From CAVOXO01 sp963700425 (lineage in GTDB: Bacteria > Actinomycetota > Acidimicrobiia > Acidimicrobiales > Microtrichaceae), in NCBI GenBank assembly GCA_963700425.1, contig CAVOXO010000002.1, positions 186,001 to 250,000 on the forward strand: DNA of 64,000 bases. Reading direction: 5' to 3'. Shown here piece by piece: positions 18,627 through 27,927 of this stretch. Every line of letters starts with the position of its first letter. Positions within the stretch are counted from its first letter, which is position 1. The notes below the pieces were generated by a model. It searched no databases. It was not told where the DNA came from and worked only from the letters and a program-made list of their open reading frames with translations. The translations under genes and the position numbers were made by a program.

Positions 18627-20065
18627 CGGCGCGGAGAACCCGCGGCGCCACGCCCCGTTCGTCGACTCGTCGCCGACTTCGACGGACGCCGGGCCGGCGC
18701 CTTGGATCCCGACGCTCCTGCGTTGGCCGGGACCTTCTCCTTCGAGTCACCCTCGGCGGCGTCGTCGCCCCCCTCGGAGTCTCCCGATCCTCCCGACGTC
18801 GCGGGGGTCGCGCTGTCCGAGTCCTTCGGAGTATCCGCAGACGGTGACGAATCCGACCTCGACGACCCGGTTGCGCCGACCTTCCGGCTCGGGCCCGCAG
18901 TGCGTCGCGACGCCGCGGACCTCTTTCCGGGAGCGGCGTCGTCATCCTTGTCGGCCCCCGACGATGCGGTGACCGGTTCGGGCGTCGAGGAAGCTCCCGA
19001 CGACGTGGCGCCGGACCCTGCCGGTGTCCGGCTCTTCGGTTTCTGACTGCGCGAGGGCTTGAGCTTCGACGTGGACTTCGGCCGGGGCCTGGGCCTGGGC
19101 CTGGCCGGCTGCTGGGTTGCCTTGGCCGAGCGAACGGGTCGGCGCGAACGCGCGGTGCGCCGTTCTCGCCGAACGGCGCGGAACACGAACACGGCGAAGA
19201 GAAGGCCGGCGAGCGCCACCGCACCACCGATCGCACCTCGCATGAGATCCGGCATGCGCGCCACCGAATCGGACTCACCCTCGACGACGTAGTCGCCGAC
19301 GCCCGCGGCGATGAGGTTCTGAGCGTCCTGGGCCACCAACTGATCTCCCGATGCCTCCGAATCCCTGGCGACGGCGCGGTCGTACTCCTGGGACAGCGGA
19401 GCGAGCTCGGGGAGCAGCAGCCGAGCCTCGTCGACCGCCTGCTCGAGTTCGGCGACCCTGGCCTCGGCGAACGCGGTGGTGAGCTCGGGGTTCTGTACGT
19501 CGGCGCGGGCCTCGGGAAGTTCTCGCAATTGGATGAGATTGAGCTGCTCGGGAAGTCCGTATCCGTAGCCGTTGATCAGCTGCCACTCGTCGAGGTTCGC
19601 CGTCGCCTCGGCGAGACCATCCTGGGTGGTTTCCCTCCGCTTGGTGGCGCGGTCGACCAGACGATCGGTGTACTCGGTCAGCGCGGTCGTCGCCGCGGCC
19701 TCGATGATGGCCTCGTTGTCCTTCACGTCGGCGGAGGTCACCGCGACGAGAACGGGGCCGCCCTCCTCGGGTTGGGATGCCTCGAACGTGTCCATCGCAG
19801 CACGGTCGGTCCCCGCCGCGTCGGCCACCTCATCCTGTATCGGGCCTTCCCGGAGAATTTCGACCATCGCCAGTGCATATGGATTGATCTCGTAGTTGTT
19901 GCCCGCGGGGGCGAAGATGTCGCCGACACGTATGGTTGCCGAGGTCGTGTACTCGGCGGGAGCCTGCAGGGCGAACGCCATCCCCGCGGCCGCACCGAGG
20001 GCGGCGACCACGAACAACGCGACCAAGCGCCTCGGGGTCAATCTCAGAAAGGAATCGATTTCCAC
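18623..20065 (-). CDS. Wzz-like polysaccharide chain-length/co-polymerase protein with long basic tail
   Basis: The protein has 480 residues. The N-terminus MEIDSFLRLTPRRLVALFVV leads into TM1 (about 14-33). The periplasmic part (34-275) begins YTTSATIRVGD and is largely coiled coil (EARVAELEQAVDEARLLLPE). TM2 is at about 277-297. This is the PCP/Wzz topology that sets chain length of exported polysaccharides. No Walker tyrosine-kinase domain follows. Instead a 183-residue Ser/Lys/Arg/Pro/Asp-rich tail, predicted disordered and cytoplasmic, fills the C-terminus, which is unusual. GTG at 20065 is chosen because family members start right before TM1. It diverges from the O-antigen ligase gene. 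Confidence 0.8.
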   Translation of the reverse strand: MEIDSFLRLTPRRLVALFVVAALGAAAGMAFALQAPAEYTTSATIRVGDIFAPAGNNYEINPYALAMVEILREGPIQDEVADAAGTDRAAMDTFEASQPEEGGPVLVAVTSADVKDNEAIIEAAATTALTEYTDRLVDRATKRRETTQDGLAEATANLDEWQLINGYGYGLPEQLNLIQLRELPEARADVQNPELTTAFAEARVAELEQAVDEARLLLPELAPLSQEYDRAVARDSEASGDQLVAQDAQNLIAAGVGDYVVEGESDSVARMPDLMRGAIGGAVALAGLLFAVFVFRAVRRERRTARSRRPVRSAKATQQPARPRPRPRPKSTSKLKPSRSQKPKSRTPAGSGATSSGASSTPEPVTASSGADKDDDAAPGKRSAASRRTAGPSRKVGATGSSRSDSSPSADTPKDSDSATPATSGGSGDSEGGDDAAEGDSKEKVPANAGASGSKAPARRPSKSATSRRTGRGAAGSPRR

Positions 20066-20123
20066 CGTGTCCACCACTCCAGCTCGAGGACCGTCAACGG
20101 TACCCGTGGATCTCACGAATCCC

Positions 20124-20153
20124 TTGACGAGTCGCTCAAAGTAGTGGTTACCA
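20124..20153 (+). promoter_or_regulatory. Possible promoter for the O-antigen ligase gene
   Basis: TTGACG (20124-20129) is followed after 18 nt by TTACCA (20148-20153), 8 bp before the ATG at 20162. If used, the transcript would be almost leaderless, which is common in actinobacteria and fits the absence of a Shine-Dalgarno here. The match to consensus is only partial. Confidence 0.28.
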
Positions 20154-20161
20154 TCGACTCG

Positions 20162-21592
20162 ATGGGCGCGGCAATCTCTCCTCCGACGGGGGCCGTGACA
20201 CCACGGCCGCCCCGTTCGAGGATCCCATCCCGGCCGGGTGGGTCGAGCGGGGCGCTCAGCGCGTTGCAATGGAAGACCATCGGCGTCGCCTGGGTCCTGA
20301 CCGCGGTGGGAGCGGCCGCAGAGCTGTCCGGAGCGGTCCCCGCGGCCGCGGCTCCGCTGGTCGGAGTCGTCATCGCGGCGACGTTCGCGCTGAGCTTTCT
20401 CCACCGGTTCTGGCCGACGCTGGTGGCCCTGCTGGTTCTGCGACCCACGCTCGACGTGTTCAAGGATCCCGAGGTCTCGGGCGGTCTCGACGTCACGCAG
20501 CTCGTCGGATTCGTGTTCATGGGCGCCGCCACCGTCTGGCTCGTGGCCAGAATCGCCTCGGGGACGTTCCGCCGGCCCGCGACCCCGACGATCGCCTTCG
20601 CCGCCTTCGCCGCGGCAGCCGCCGTCGCGACCCTGGGGGCCGAGGCACCGCTGGTCGCCGTGCAGTCCGCGGTCAAGGTCGTGTCCGCCGTCCTCATGCT
20701 GGCCGTTCTCGAACAGGCGCTGGGCGACGAACCGGGGCGTCTGAGGACGGTGGTCACGGCCGCGCTCTGGTCGGTGGTGATCCCCCTCGTCGGCGGCCTC
20801 TACCAGTACATCCGAGGGCCGGAACTGGGCGACTGGGTGGACCTGGGACGGATCTCGTCGACGTTCATCCACCCCAACGCGCTGGCGACCTACCTGATGT
20901 TCATCGGGCTCCTGGCGCTTGCCGTTCGGCCCGCGTTCGACGGCGCGACGCGCCTCGCGGTCACCGCGGCCGGAATCGCGACCCTCCCGCTCCTCTATCT
21001 GACACTGGCCCGCAGTGCGTGGGCGGGGGTCATCGTCGGCCTCATCGTGATCGCCTGGAACGTCAACCGCCGCTTGCTCTGGCTGTTGCCGCTCGGCCTG
21101 GTCGTGATGCTGGCCCTCCCCACGACGAGGGCCCGACTGGCGGATCTGACCAAGGAAGACGACGCCACCCAGCGGGGAAACGCCAACTCGCTGTCATGGC
21201 GAGTCGAGTACTGGGGTGACGTGGCGCCGATGTTCCTCGAGAGCCCCGTCATCGGCGTCGGACCGGACATGGTGCGCGAAACCCATCCCGACCACTTCGA
21301 GCCCCACAACACCCTGCTGCAGAGCCTCGTCGAGTTCGGGATCATGGGATGTGCCGCGTTCGTCTGGTTCTTCATCGCCGCCATCGGTGCACTCAGGACG
21401 GCGTGGAACCGGGGAACGACCCTTCTCTCGCGACGGGTGGGTCTCGCCGGGTTGGCGATGGTGGCGGGCTACCTGACCCAGTCGCCGGTCGAGAACCTGG
21501 TGTTCCAGCTCGTCCTGTGGTGGTACCTGGTCATCCCCATCGCCGCGGCGACGGTCGTGACCTCGGCTGGTTCGGCCCACGAGCTCCGCTGA
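20162..21592 (+). CDS. O-antigen ligase/polymerase-like (Wzy/WaaL) membrane protein
   Basis: This 476-residue polytopic protein has about 11-12 hydrophobic segments, for example VGVVIAATFALSFL, ALLVLRPTLDVF, VVSAVLMLAVLEQAL, LYLTLARSAWAGVIVGLIVI, LLWLLPLGLVVMLAL and AAFVWFFIAAIGAL. The family's large extracellular loop contains SWRVEYWGDVAPMFLESP, VIGVGPD and the conserved PHNTLLQSLVEFGIMG, the last being the O-antigen ligase signature with its key His. The role is polymerisation or ligation of a lipid-linked surface polysaccharide. It heads a plus-strand run: the next glycosyltransferase starts 1 bp beyond its stop. Confidence 0.86.
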   Translation: MGAAISPPTGAVTPRPPRSRIPSRPGGSSGALSALQWKTIGVAWVLTAVGAAAELSGAVPAAAAPLVGVVIAATFALSFLHRFWPTLVALLVLRPTLDVFKDPEVSGGLDVTQLVGFVFMGAATVWLVARIASGTFRRPATPTIAFAAFAAAAAVATLGAEAPLVAVQSAVKVVSAVLMLAVLEQALGDEPGRLRTVVTAALWSVVIPLVGGLYQYIRGPELGDWVDLGRISSTFIHPNALATYLMFIGLLALAVRPAFDGATRLAVTAAGIATLPLLYLTLARSAWAGVIVGLIVIAWNVNRRLLWLLPLGLVVMLALPTTRARLADLTKEDDATQRGNANSLSWRVEYWGDVAPMFLESPVIGVGPDMVRETHPDHFEPHNTLLQSLVEFGIMGCAAFVWFFIAAIGALRTAWNRGTTLLSRRVGLAGLAMVAGYLTQSPVENLVFQLVLWWYLVIPIAAATVVTSAGSAHELR

Positions 21593-21593
21593 G

Positions 21594-22817
21594 GTGAAAG
21601 TCCTCCAGGTCGACAAGTTCCTCCGCCGCGAACGTGGTGGGGCCACGAACTACATGTTGAATCTGGCCGCGCTGCAACGCGAGGCGGGCCACGAGGTCGA
21701 GTTCTTCTCGATGGCCGACCCGGGCAATCCCCCGACCAGGTTCGACCGGTTCTTCCCCTCCCACCAACAGACGGATCCACCGCCGTCGGGGCTCCGGAAT
21801 CAGATCGAGGGGTTCGGGCGGATGGTGTGGTCGCGGGAATGCCAGCGAGCGATGGGCGACGTGCTCGATCGATTCGAACCCGACGTGATGCACGTCCACA
21901 ACATCTACCACCAGCTGTCACCCTCGATTCTCCGAGCCGCCCGCGTCAGGGATGTGCCGGTGGTGATGACCGTGCACGATTTCAAGCTCGTGTGCCCCGT
22001 GTACGAGTTGTTCGACGGCGCAGGCCCCTGTGAGGAATGCCTCGGGGGGAACTTCTCCCACGCCGTCCGCAAACGCTGCCAGGGCGGTTCGCTGCCCGCC
22101 AGCACCGCTGTCGCAGTGGAAACGGCCCTTCACCGGTGGACCCGTAGCTACGGATCGATCGCCACTTTCATCACTCCCTCCCGATACCTGAAGACGAAGT
22201 TGGAGAGCGCGGGGGTCTTCCCCGACCGCCTCCGGCACATCCCGAACTTCGTCGACGTCGACACGTTCGTCCCTCAGGAGGGCGCCGGGGAGGGGATCGT
22301 GTACATCGGCAGGCTCTCGGCCACGAAGGGGGTCGACCGCCTCATCGATGCGGTCGGTGAGATGGGAGAGATCGCCCTGGACATCATCGGAGACGGTCCC
22401 GAACGTGACGACCTCGAACGACGCGCCCGGAACCGGGGGGTCGATGCGACGTTCCGTGGGCCGCTCCCCAAGTCGGACGTGGCCGCCGCGATGGCCCGCT
22501 CCCGGGTTGTCGTCGTTCCCTCGGTCTGGCCCGAGAACCTTCCGCTGGTGGTCATCGAGGCTCTTGCCTCGGGCGTTCCCGCGGTGGTCACGTCCCTGGG
22601 AGGAGCGGGCGAGATGGTGGACGACGGCGTGGACGGAACGGTGACGAATCCGACACCGGAGGGTCTCATTTCCGCGATCACCCCTATCGTGGAGGACTCC
22701 GATCTCGCCGCTCGAATGGGGCGGGCCGGCCGCGTCAAGGCGGAGCAGGAGTACGGGCCGACCCCCCATCTGAGGGCGATCGACAGGGTCTACGAGGAAG
22801 TGACGACAGGGACATGA
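21594..22817 (+). CDS. Glycosyltransferase family 4 protein
   Basis: This 407-residue GT-B enzyme begins at GTG one base after the previous stop. The acceptor domain starts KVLQVDKFLRRERGGATNYM and contains PDVMHVHNIYHQLSPSIL and VMTVHDFKLVCPVYELF, with a Cys-rich insert (PCEECLGG) usual in this WbdM-like subfamily. The donor domain starts GIVYIGRLSATKGVDRLIDA and has VWPENLPLVVIEALASGVP, the E-x7-E site. It probably adds a hexose to the repeat unit at the cytoplasmic face. It overlaps the next gene by ATGA. Confidence 0.88.
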   Translation: MKVLQVDKFLRRERGGATNYMLNLAALQREAGHEVEFFSMADPGNPPTRFDRFFPSHQQTDPPPSGLRNQIEGFGRMVWSRECQRAMGDVLDRFEPDVMHVHNIYHQLSPSILRAARVRDVPVVMTVHDFKLVCPVYELFDGAGPCEECLGGNFSHAVRKRCQGGSLPASTAVAVETALHRWTRSYGSIATFITPSRYLKTKLESAGVFPDRLRHIPNFVDVDTFVPQEGAGEGIVYIGRLSATKGVDRLIDAVGEMGEIALDIIGDGPERDDLERRARNRGVDATFRGPLPKSDVAAAMARSRVVVVPSVWPENLPLVVIEALASGVPAVVTSLGGAGEMVDDGVDGTVTNPTPEGLISAITPIVEDSDLAARMGRAGRVKAEQEYGPTPHLRAIDRVYEEVTTGT

Positions 22818-23974
22818 CGCTCAGGGTTGCGATGATCGGGCAGAAGACACTTCCCGCCTCTTACGGCGGCGTGGAAACGGCGGTCGAGGAGCTGAGCGCG
22901 GCCCTGGCCGAGCGAGGCGTCGACGTGGTCGCCTACTGCTCGGAGGAAGACGGGCCACTTCCCCCGACCCACCGGGGAATCCGGCTCCTGCCCATCCGTC
23001 AACTCAGTGGCAAGCATCTCGGGAAGTTGACTCAGGCCGGGTTGGCGAGCGTCGCCGCGGCACGAGGCGATTTCGACATCGTGCACTTCCATGCGATCGG
23101 GCCGACCGTGTTCGCGCCGATCGTCTCGATGTTCTCCCGAGCGGGGGTCGTGGCGACGATCCAGGGCCGCGACGACCAGCGAGCGAAGTGGGGGCCACTC
23201 GCTCAGAGGCTCCTGGGACGTGCCGCATGGCTCAGCGCCCGGGCGCCCGATGAGGTGATCGTCGTGTCGAAGTCCCTCCAGGAGAACTACCTCGAGGACT
23301 TCGGGCGCCGGACTCACCACATCTCGAACGGGATGCCCCACGTCGACCCGCCCGGCGACGAGTCCCACCTCACCGACCTCGGGCTCGAGGCCGGCAACTA
23401 CTTCCTGTACATCGGCCGCCTCGTCCCCGAGAAGGCGTGCAACGAGCTCGTCGCCGCGTTCAGGAACGTCACCGGCGACGTCCGGCTGGCCATCGTGGGC
23501 GACGCCGCTCACACGAACGACTTCGTGTCCGACCTCAAGGCCGCGGCGGCCGCCGACCCCCGGATCACCTTCACCGGTCCCCTGTACGGACCCGAGAAGG
23601 CGACGGTGTTCGCCAACGCCCGGGCGTTCGTGCTCCCCTCACACCTCGAGGGTCTTCCGCTGGCGCTGCTCGAGGCCTCGGCCTACCGCCTTCCGGTCGT
23701 CGTGAGCGACATTCCGCCCCACGTCGAGGCGCTGGGCGACAGCGGCCCCGGCCGACGCATGTTCCCCATGGGCGATGTCGCCGCGCTCACCGCGGCGCTT
23801 CAGGGCATCGTCGACGACGTCACCGACGAGAAGGTCGGCGCCGAGCTGTCCGGCAAGAGCGTCGAGGCCCGCCACGACTGGAACGACATCGCCGACGCGA
23901 CCCTCGACGTCTACACCGCGACCGTGGCGCGGCGGCGGTCACGGCTCAGGTGGCTCAGGAGGAAGAGCAGATAG
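22814..23974 (+). CDS. Glycosyltransferase family 4 protein (rhamnosyltransferase-like)
   Basis: This 386-residue GT-B enzyme overlaps the preceding gene by ATGA. The N-terminus VAMIGQKTLPASYGGVETAV with EELSAALAERG is the distinctive start of GT4 proteins annotated as rhamnosyl- or DUF1972-type transferases. The donor domain has YFLYIGRLVPEKACNELVAA and SHLEGLPLALLEASAYRLPV. Ala-Ala-Ala helices after FVSDLK are typical. Sugar specificity cannot be told from sequence. Its 3' end overlaps the convergent flippase gene by 64 bp. Confidence 0.87.
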   Translation: MTLRVAMIGQKTLPASYGGVETAVEELSAALAERGVDVVAYCSEEDGPLPPTHRGIRLLPIRQLSGKHLGKLTQAGLASVAAARGDFDIVHFHAIGPTVFAPIVSMFSRAGVVATIQGRDDQRAKWGPLAQRLLGRAAWLSARAPDEVIVVSKSLQENYLEDFGRRTHHISNGMPHVDPPGDESHLTDLGLEAGNYFLYIGRLVPEKACNELVAAFRNVTGDVRLAIVGDAAHTNDFVSDLKAAAAADPRITFTGPLYGPEKATVFANARAFVLPSHLEGLPLALLEASAYRLPVVVSDIPPHVEALGDSGPGRRMFPMGDVAALTAALQGIVDDVTDEKVGAELSGKSVEARHDWNDIADATLDVYTATVARRRSRLRWLRRKSR

Positions 23975-25214
23975 ACGAGCTGTGACACCGTCGTCACGAC
24001 GGCGACGCCGCGGATCCCGAACGGCGAGATGACGATCGCCAGCCCGATGATGGTGATCGTGACCGAGATCCCGAGGCCGATCGACACGATTCCGGGTCGA
24101 CCGGTGGCCTGGATGCGGGCGGCCACGACCCCCGCCGCGTCCATACACACCTGTCCCGGGAGCAACAGCCACAAGATGGGCCGACCCACCTCCGCATAGG
24201 TCGGGCCGAAGAGCCCCAGCACCCAGGGCGCAGCGATGGCCATGGCCGTGGCGGCCACCGCCGACGCGGTGACGGTGTAGCGGAGGGCTTGGCGGAAGAC
24301 CCGCTCGGACGCCTCGCTGTCGAGTGACTTCATGTCGGGGAACGCCACCTGCGCGAAGGCGAACGCGCACCCGGCGCGCTCAACAACGCGGCCGTCACGC
24401 AGATGGCGTACACCGCCAACTCCTCCGAGGGGACCACATTGACCAGAACGATCTGATCGAGCCGGTTCACACCGAACTGCGCGACGATCCCGGGCCAGAC
24501 CTTCAAGCCGTACTTCAGGTGATCGGTGAACACGGCCATGCCCTGCCACGGTCGGGGCACCGCACGGGTCACGACCATGATCGTGATGATGTAGGCACTC
24601 TGGCCCACGAAGTTGGCGATCACGGCCGACTGCAGCGTGAGGTTGTCGGTCAGGAAGAGGGCGACATCGGCCACGAACGTGATCGTGAACGGAACGAATC
24701 GGATCAGGTTGAACGTGATGATCCGACGTTCGACGATCAGAAGGTCGTAGGCACAGGTGGCCGGAACGAAGAAGATCGCCAGAACGAGGTAGGCCCTGAA
24801 CCAGCCCACCGTCAGGTCCGAGTGACCGTCGGGTTCCCCGACGTTCAGGTAGGCGGGAATGAGGCGCCACGTTGCGGCGATGAAGATGCCGCCCACGACG
24901 ACCGAGAAGATCCAGCCCGTGGTCACGATGGCACGGCGATGGTGGCGGTCGGCGTAGTACATCCCCGCCAGAGGCAGACCGAACGTCAACAGCCAACGGA
25001 AGACCTCCGTGGGGACGATGATCGAGGTGAGGTCACCTCGCGCCGCCTCGCTGAGGCCGCGGGCGAGTATCGGCCCGGTGACCGCGGACATGGCCAGGGT
25101 GATGAGGCCGGTCGCGGCGGTGAGCCCACCATCACGGCGGAGCCGGTCGCCGACGCGACGGTGGTCCCGCTCGCCGGTCGGCTCCACATCCGCCACAGGT
25201 GGAGAATCGGTCAC
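23911..25214 (-). CDS. Wzx-like polysaccharide flippase (MATE/MOP superfamily), frameshifted near 24370
   Basis: A membrane protein of about 433 residues with 11-12 hydrophobic helices. N-terminal TGLITLAMSAVTGPILARGL matches the first helix of MOP-superfamily flippases. VFRWLLTFGLPLAGMYYAD and FGVNRLDQIVLVNVV are typical of helix 2 and helices 7-8, and the C-terminal half has TASAVAATAMAIAAPWVLGL and IRGVAVVTTVSQLVYLLFLL. One base near 24370 (between LLSAPG and AFAFAQVAFPDM) joins the frames. The role is flipping lipid-linked repeat units across the membrane. GTG at 25214 is inferred as start, with no obvious SD. It is the only minus-strand gene inside the plus-strand cluster. Confidence 0.8.
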
Positions 25215-25318
25215 AGAGTGGGGAGGGTACCCGACCGCTCCGCTTGTTCCACCTCTCAAGTAGGCCGTTCGACCTGCCGATGCCCCCGGTGACATCCACC
25301 GAGTGAGCGGAGGACGCA

Positions 25319-26644
25319 ATGAGGACACGACCCACCACAGGGGCCACCTGGAGAGATCGGCGAATCGCCGTGATTCTCGTCGGGACGTTGGCGCTGGCAG
25401 CCTGCGCGCCCGGAGGCGGATCGATCAGCGGCGGTCAACCCGAGTCGACCGACGACGTCGCCGGCACCGACGGAGGGTGGGCCGCGCCCCGACCGACCAC
25501 AACGACCGCGGATCCGACCCCTTCCACGACGCCCGTCATCGCCGGCGACACGGCGATCCCCCCGTCCGCGCCTCCTTCCGGCGGTCGCGATGCCTTCACC
25601 TGGCCCTTCTCCGCCGATTCGCCCTGGAACACCCCGCTCGGCTCAGGGGCCCGCTTCGCAGCCTCGGGACTGACGGTTCCGACCTACATGGGATCCGACC
25701 GCTCGTGGATCGTCCGGTCGGCCGCGCACGGACCCCGAGCGCGCCGTCGTCATCAACTGGATGAACTTCGGCGGGAACCGGTGCGGGGCCACCCAGGACT
25801 CCGGGATCCGGGTACGGATCCCCGACGACCTCTTCATTCCCGACGCGACACAGTCGCCGTTCCACACACCCAACAACGCTCTCACCGTGATCGCTCCCGA
25901 TGGTCATTCCACGACGAGCTTCAATGTCGCGGCGCGCTGCCTGCACGACGCCAACGGCCGCCAGCCGGGGGAGCCCGGCTACGGGACCGCGCCGATCGAC
26001 TACCGCCTCTATGCCACCCCCGCGCCGGCGTCGATCATCGATCAGGATCTCCATGGCCCGGGGATCTACGGAGGTCACGGTGGATCGTGGCTGTCGGGAA
26101 TGGGAGGCCATCTTCGCCAAGGTGAGCTGTTCGGTGATCAGCCGATCCGTCACGCGCTGTCCATGAACGTCTGGGGCGCGGAGAACCTGCACTACGACGC
26201 CGGACGGCCCGGTGGGTGGGGCAGGGCGCTGGGGCGCGGCTATCGGTGGCCCGCCTACGCTGCGGACGGCTACGCCGCCGGTGGCTACGGAGGATCGAAC
26301 CCCGAGCTGGTGATGGGATCACTGCTGGCGCTCGGCCCCGACGTCGATGAGGACGACCTCGGCCTCGAGAGCGACGTCGGCCGAAAGTGTTCTTCGCCCT
26401 CAAGAACTACGGCGTCTACATCGTCGACGACTCTGCATGGGACGACATCGACTGGAACTTCGAGAGAGGCGCGGCACTGGAGTACCGGGAGAGGACCGGT
26501 ACCGACTTCGGTGACCGGAACACGCCGGTACGTCGCGATCTCGACCGAATGGTCGCCGCGCTGTCGGTCGTGACGAACAACGGCCCTGGATCCGTCGGTG
26601 GCGGTGGCTCCCCGCTCCAACCTCCCGCTCCCGCCCTCAGCTGA
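25319..26644 (+). CDS. Secreted lipoprotein of unknown function, two frameshifts
   Basis: A lipoprotein of about 440 residues: the signal ends LALAAC at a lipobox, followed by a Thr/Pro linker. The mature part begins WPFSADSPWNTPLGSGA, a pattern I have seen in uncharacterised actinobacterial secreted proteins. Then come ERAVVINWMNFGGN, IPDATQSPFHTPNNALTV, IYGGHGGSWLSGMGG, a HALSMNVWG block and FFALKNYGVYIVDDSAWDD. Gly/His/Trp-rich loops suggest a carbohydrate-active or binding beta fold, but no catalytic motif is assured. Frame changes near 25725 and 26388 break it. SD GGAGGA precedes ATG 25319. Its place in the polysaccharide locus suggests a surface-glycan role. Confidence 0.65.
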
Positions 26645-26688
26645 GATGAGCGATCGGAGCGGTCCTGACGATCCGTCCGGATCCCCTC

Positions 26689-26717
26689 TGGTCAATGTGG
26701 GGTCCCATCGGTATCTT
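26689..26717 (+). promoter_or_regulatory. Promoter-like sequence before the aminotransferase gene
   Basis: TGGTCA (26689-26694) and TATCTT (26712-26717) are separated by exactly 17 bp, and the AT-richer -10 stands out in the 132-bp gap. Each hexamer matches the sigma-70-type consensus at four of six positions. It would give a leader of about 55 nt to the ATG at 26777. The rest of the gap holds no feature I recognise. Confidence 0.35.
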
Positions 26718-26776
26718 CGCAAACACCGGGCCGCGGACACAGGCGGAGCGACCCGGCCGATGTGACGAGGAGAACG

Positions 26777-27925
26777 ATGGCTGAGAGCCAGATGCCGTCG
26801 ATCCCGGTGATGGTGCCGTGGATCGGGCGCGAAGAACAAGACGCAGCAGCCGAGGCGATCGCCACGGGATGGGTGGCCCAGGGACCGAGGGTCGCCGCGT
26901 TCGAGAAGGCGTTCGCCGAACGAGTGGAGTCTCGTCGGGCCGTGGCGGTGTCATCGGCCACCACGGGGCTCCACCTGGCACTGCATCTCGAGGGCGTGGG
27001 CCCCGGAGACGAGGTCATCTGTCCGTCGCTGTCGTTCATCGCGACCGCCAACGTGATCCGATACGTCAATGCGACGGTCGTCTTCGCCGACGTCGACCCC
27101 GACACCCAGAACCTGACCGTCGAGACCATCGACGCGGTGAGGACTCCGGCGACCCGTGCGGTCATCGGCGTCCACCAGGCGGGGATGCCGCTCGAACTCG
27201 ACCCGATTCGCCGCTACTGCGACGAACACGGTCTCGCCCTGATCGAGGACGCCGCGTGCGCGATCGGTTCCACCCACCGAGCGTCTCCGATCGGCAGCGG
27301 ATGCCGCTACGGGGTGTTCTCCTTCCACCCCCGGAAGATCCTCACCACCGGTGAGGGCGGGATGTTGGTGACCGACGACGACGACGTCGCCGACCGCGCG
27401 ACATCGCTCCGGGAGCACGGCACGACCATGACCGCCGCGGCCCGCCATTCGAGCGGTGCGGTGAAGGTGGAGCAGTACGCGGAGGTCGGGCTTCAACTAC
27501 CGGATGACCGACATCCAGGCGGCGGTGGGACTCGTTCAGCTGGGACGCCTCGACGAGGTGATCGCTACGCGGACGGTCCCTGGCCGCCCGATACCGGGAG
27601 GCGCTGGAACCCCGCGGCATCAGGGTCGCCGCCGACCCCGATTGGGGAACGACGAACCACCAGTCGTTGTGGGTGAGGTTCCCCGCGGAGACGACCGCGA
27701 CCCGAGAAGAGATCCTCGAGGCCCTGGCCGCCGACGGGATCAGCGCCGCGGAGGGGCATCATGGCCGCACACCTCGAGCCCGCCTACGCCGGCACGCCGC
27801 ACGGCCCGCTTCCGGTGACGGAGGACCTGACGAACCACACCGTCATCCTCCCGCTGTACCACCACCTCACGGCCGACGACCAGAGCCGGGTGATCGACTC
27901 GCTCATCAAGGCCGCCGGGGTCTAG
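26777..27925 (+). CDS. DegT/DnrJ/EryC1/StrS-family sugar aminotransferase, three frameshifts
   Basis: A PLP enzyme of about 382 residues that would aminate a keto-sugar nucleotide. IPVMVPWIGREEQDAAAEAI, TGWVAQGPRVAAFEKAFAER, AVAVSSATTGLHLALHLEGV and EDAACAIGST lead to SFHPRKILTTGEGGML, whose Lys binds PLP. Then come the frame changes: near 27490 (before NYRMTDIQAAVG), near 27575 (before SLAARYREALEPRG) and near 27755 (before GIMAAHLEPAYAG). The tail NHTVILPLYHHLTADDQSRV is normal for the family. Every family block is present in order, so the gene is probably intact in life. SD GAGGAG precedes the ATG. The next glycosyltransferase starts 2 bp beyond the stop. Confidence 0.8.
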
Positions 27926-27927
27926 CC

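Noticed and set aside
26777..27925. Calling the DegT aminotransferase a true pseudogene
   Set aside because: Every family block is present in order and each break is a single-base shift, in a region where neighbouring genes show the same kind of error.
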